Shown: positions 63,356-64,000 of the stretch, piece by piece
Layout: every line of letters starts with the position of its first letter
Position numbering within the stretch: position 1 is the first letter of the stretch
Source: Chryseobacterium oleae
Lineage (GTDB): Bacteria > Bacteroidota > Bacteroidia > Flavobacteriales > Weeksellaceae
DNA: 64,000 nucleotides
NCBI RefSeq assembly: GCF_900115055.1
Contig: NZ_FOVD01000005.1
Location: 1-64,000, forward strand
Reading direction: 5' to 3'
Position numbers and translations under genes: made by a program
The notes under the pieces: generated by a model
What the model was told of the DNA's origin: nothing
Database searches by the model: none
Seen by the model: the letters and a program-made list of their open reading frames with translations, nothing else

Positions 63356-64000
63356 CAAGAGAAATGATCAAAATTCTTATCATTGAAGATGAAATCCCGG
63401 CAAGAAAAAAACTCAGAAGATTTCTGGACGAGGTACACGAACCCATTTCCGTAGAAGCAGAGATAGATACGGTACAGGATGCTGTGAATTTCTTAAAAAC
63501 CAATGTCTCTATTGACCTTATCCTTTCAGACATTGAACTTCTGGATGGAAATGCATTTGATATTTACCGTGAAGTACAGGTTTCCTGCCCCATCATTTTC
63601 ACAACTGCCTACGACCGGTTTTGGATGGATGCTTTTGAAAGCAACGGCATCGAATATCTTTTAAAACCTTTTTCATTAGATAGATTCCAAAAGGCCTGGG
63701 ATAAATTTCTATTGCTAAGAAATAATCAGCCCACAGATCATTCTCTGCATTTAAAACTGGATCAGATCATTGGTAATTCAGCAGAAAAAAAATTCAAAGG
63801 AAGATTTTCCGTCAATACCACTCAAGGGATTTATTTTTTTGAGACCAAAGACATTCTGTTTTTTGAGGCTGACGAAGGCGTTGTTTTTGCTCTGCATAAA
63901 ACAGGAAAAAAACATCTGCTGAACATATCTACCCTCAAGGAAATTGAAATACAACTTGATCCGCTGGAGTTTTTCAGGATCAACCGCAGTGAGCTGGTGA
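63352..64000 (+). CDS. LytTR response regulator, cut by the window edge
   Basis: The frame is open to the end of the window (at least 216 residues). It starts MTREMIKILIIEDEIPARKK, and the receiver domain shows the phosphoacceptor Asp in LILSDIELLDGNAF and Lys in LLKPFSLDRF. The C-terminal LytTR domain begins RFSVNTTQGIYFFETKDILF and continues to FFRINRSELV at the edge. Its ATG overlaps the kinase stop (ATGA). The pair is the second LytS/LytTR system in the window and is not closely similar to the first by eye. Targets unknown. Confidence 0.93.
   Translation, partial: MTREMIKILIIEDEIPARKKLRRFLDEVHEPISVEAEIDTVQDAVNFLKTNVSIDLILSDIELLDGNAFDIYREVQVSCPIIFTTAYDRFWMDAFESNGIEYLLKPFSLDRFQKAWDKFLLLRNNQPTDHSLHLKLDQIIGNSAEKKFKGRFSVNTTQGIYFFETKDILFFEADEGVVFALHKTGKKHLLNISTLKEIEIQLDPLEFFRINRSELV

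Overview
The window is a stretch of Bacteroidota chromosome, most likely Chryseobacterium or a close Weeksellaceae relative. Signs are the low GC, a type IX secretion sorting domain, GLPGLI, DUF2490, DUF6702 and DUF4919-like proteins, a bacteriocin-like short peptide with a GG leader, and promoter elements of the TAnnTTTG class with weak Shine-Dalgarno signals. No rRNA, tRNA, transposase, integrase or CRISPR array was seen. The family calls come from reading translated sequence and motifs, not from database searches.

Left part (1-33 kb). yidC and pyrG lie on the minus strand. A six-gene plus-strand lipid cluster follows (3.8-10.3 kb): a YnbA-like CDP-alcohol phosphatidyltransferase, a CdsA-like cytidylyltransferase, a patatin-like protein, an SDR, a PAP2/dual-specificity phosphatase fusion and an alpha/beta-hydrolase/methyltransferase fusion. 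It matches the gene content of the E. coli ynbABCD operon plus two extra genes and looks like a pathway for a phospholipid of unknown head group. Next come yceI, radA, a membrane AraC regulator, a translationally coupled methyltransferase/VanW/ACP-phosphodiesterase trio, a decayed tandem duplication (16.0-18.9 kb), a large T9SS subtilase, HupE, an M1 peptidase, a LytS/LytTR pair, DUF2490, a CitMHS transporter, a DAACS symporter, two small secreted proteins and a 44-residue bacteriocin-like peptide.

Middle part (33-41 kb). groES-groEL is followed by an apparent insertion hotspot. Recognisable pieces of the groEL 3' end and its terminator recur twice more, after each of two unrelated AT-rich cargo genes. 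The third cargo is a long SIR2-TPR gene of anti-phage type that carries a frameshift in an A5 run. Beyond it lie an XRE regulator and a broken symE-like toxin gene, separated by two TGTCA-N10-TGACA inverted repeats.

Right part (41-64 kb). Many small plus-strand single-gene units carry secreted proteins, lipoproteins and enzymes (GLPGLI, Kelch, an HD alarmone-type hydrolase, DUF2461, glyoxalase/VOC, CHMI, a serine hydrolase, TetR plus a sialate esterase, DinB, rifampin ADP-ribosyltransferase, a DHFR-like reductase, an alpha/beta hydrolase, DUF4272). Several are separated by hairpin terminators whose T tract runs into a TATTTTTA element. A second LytS/LytTR pair runs off the right edge.
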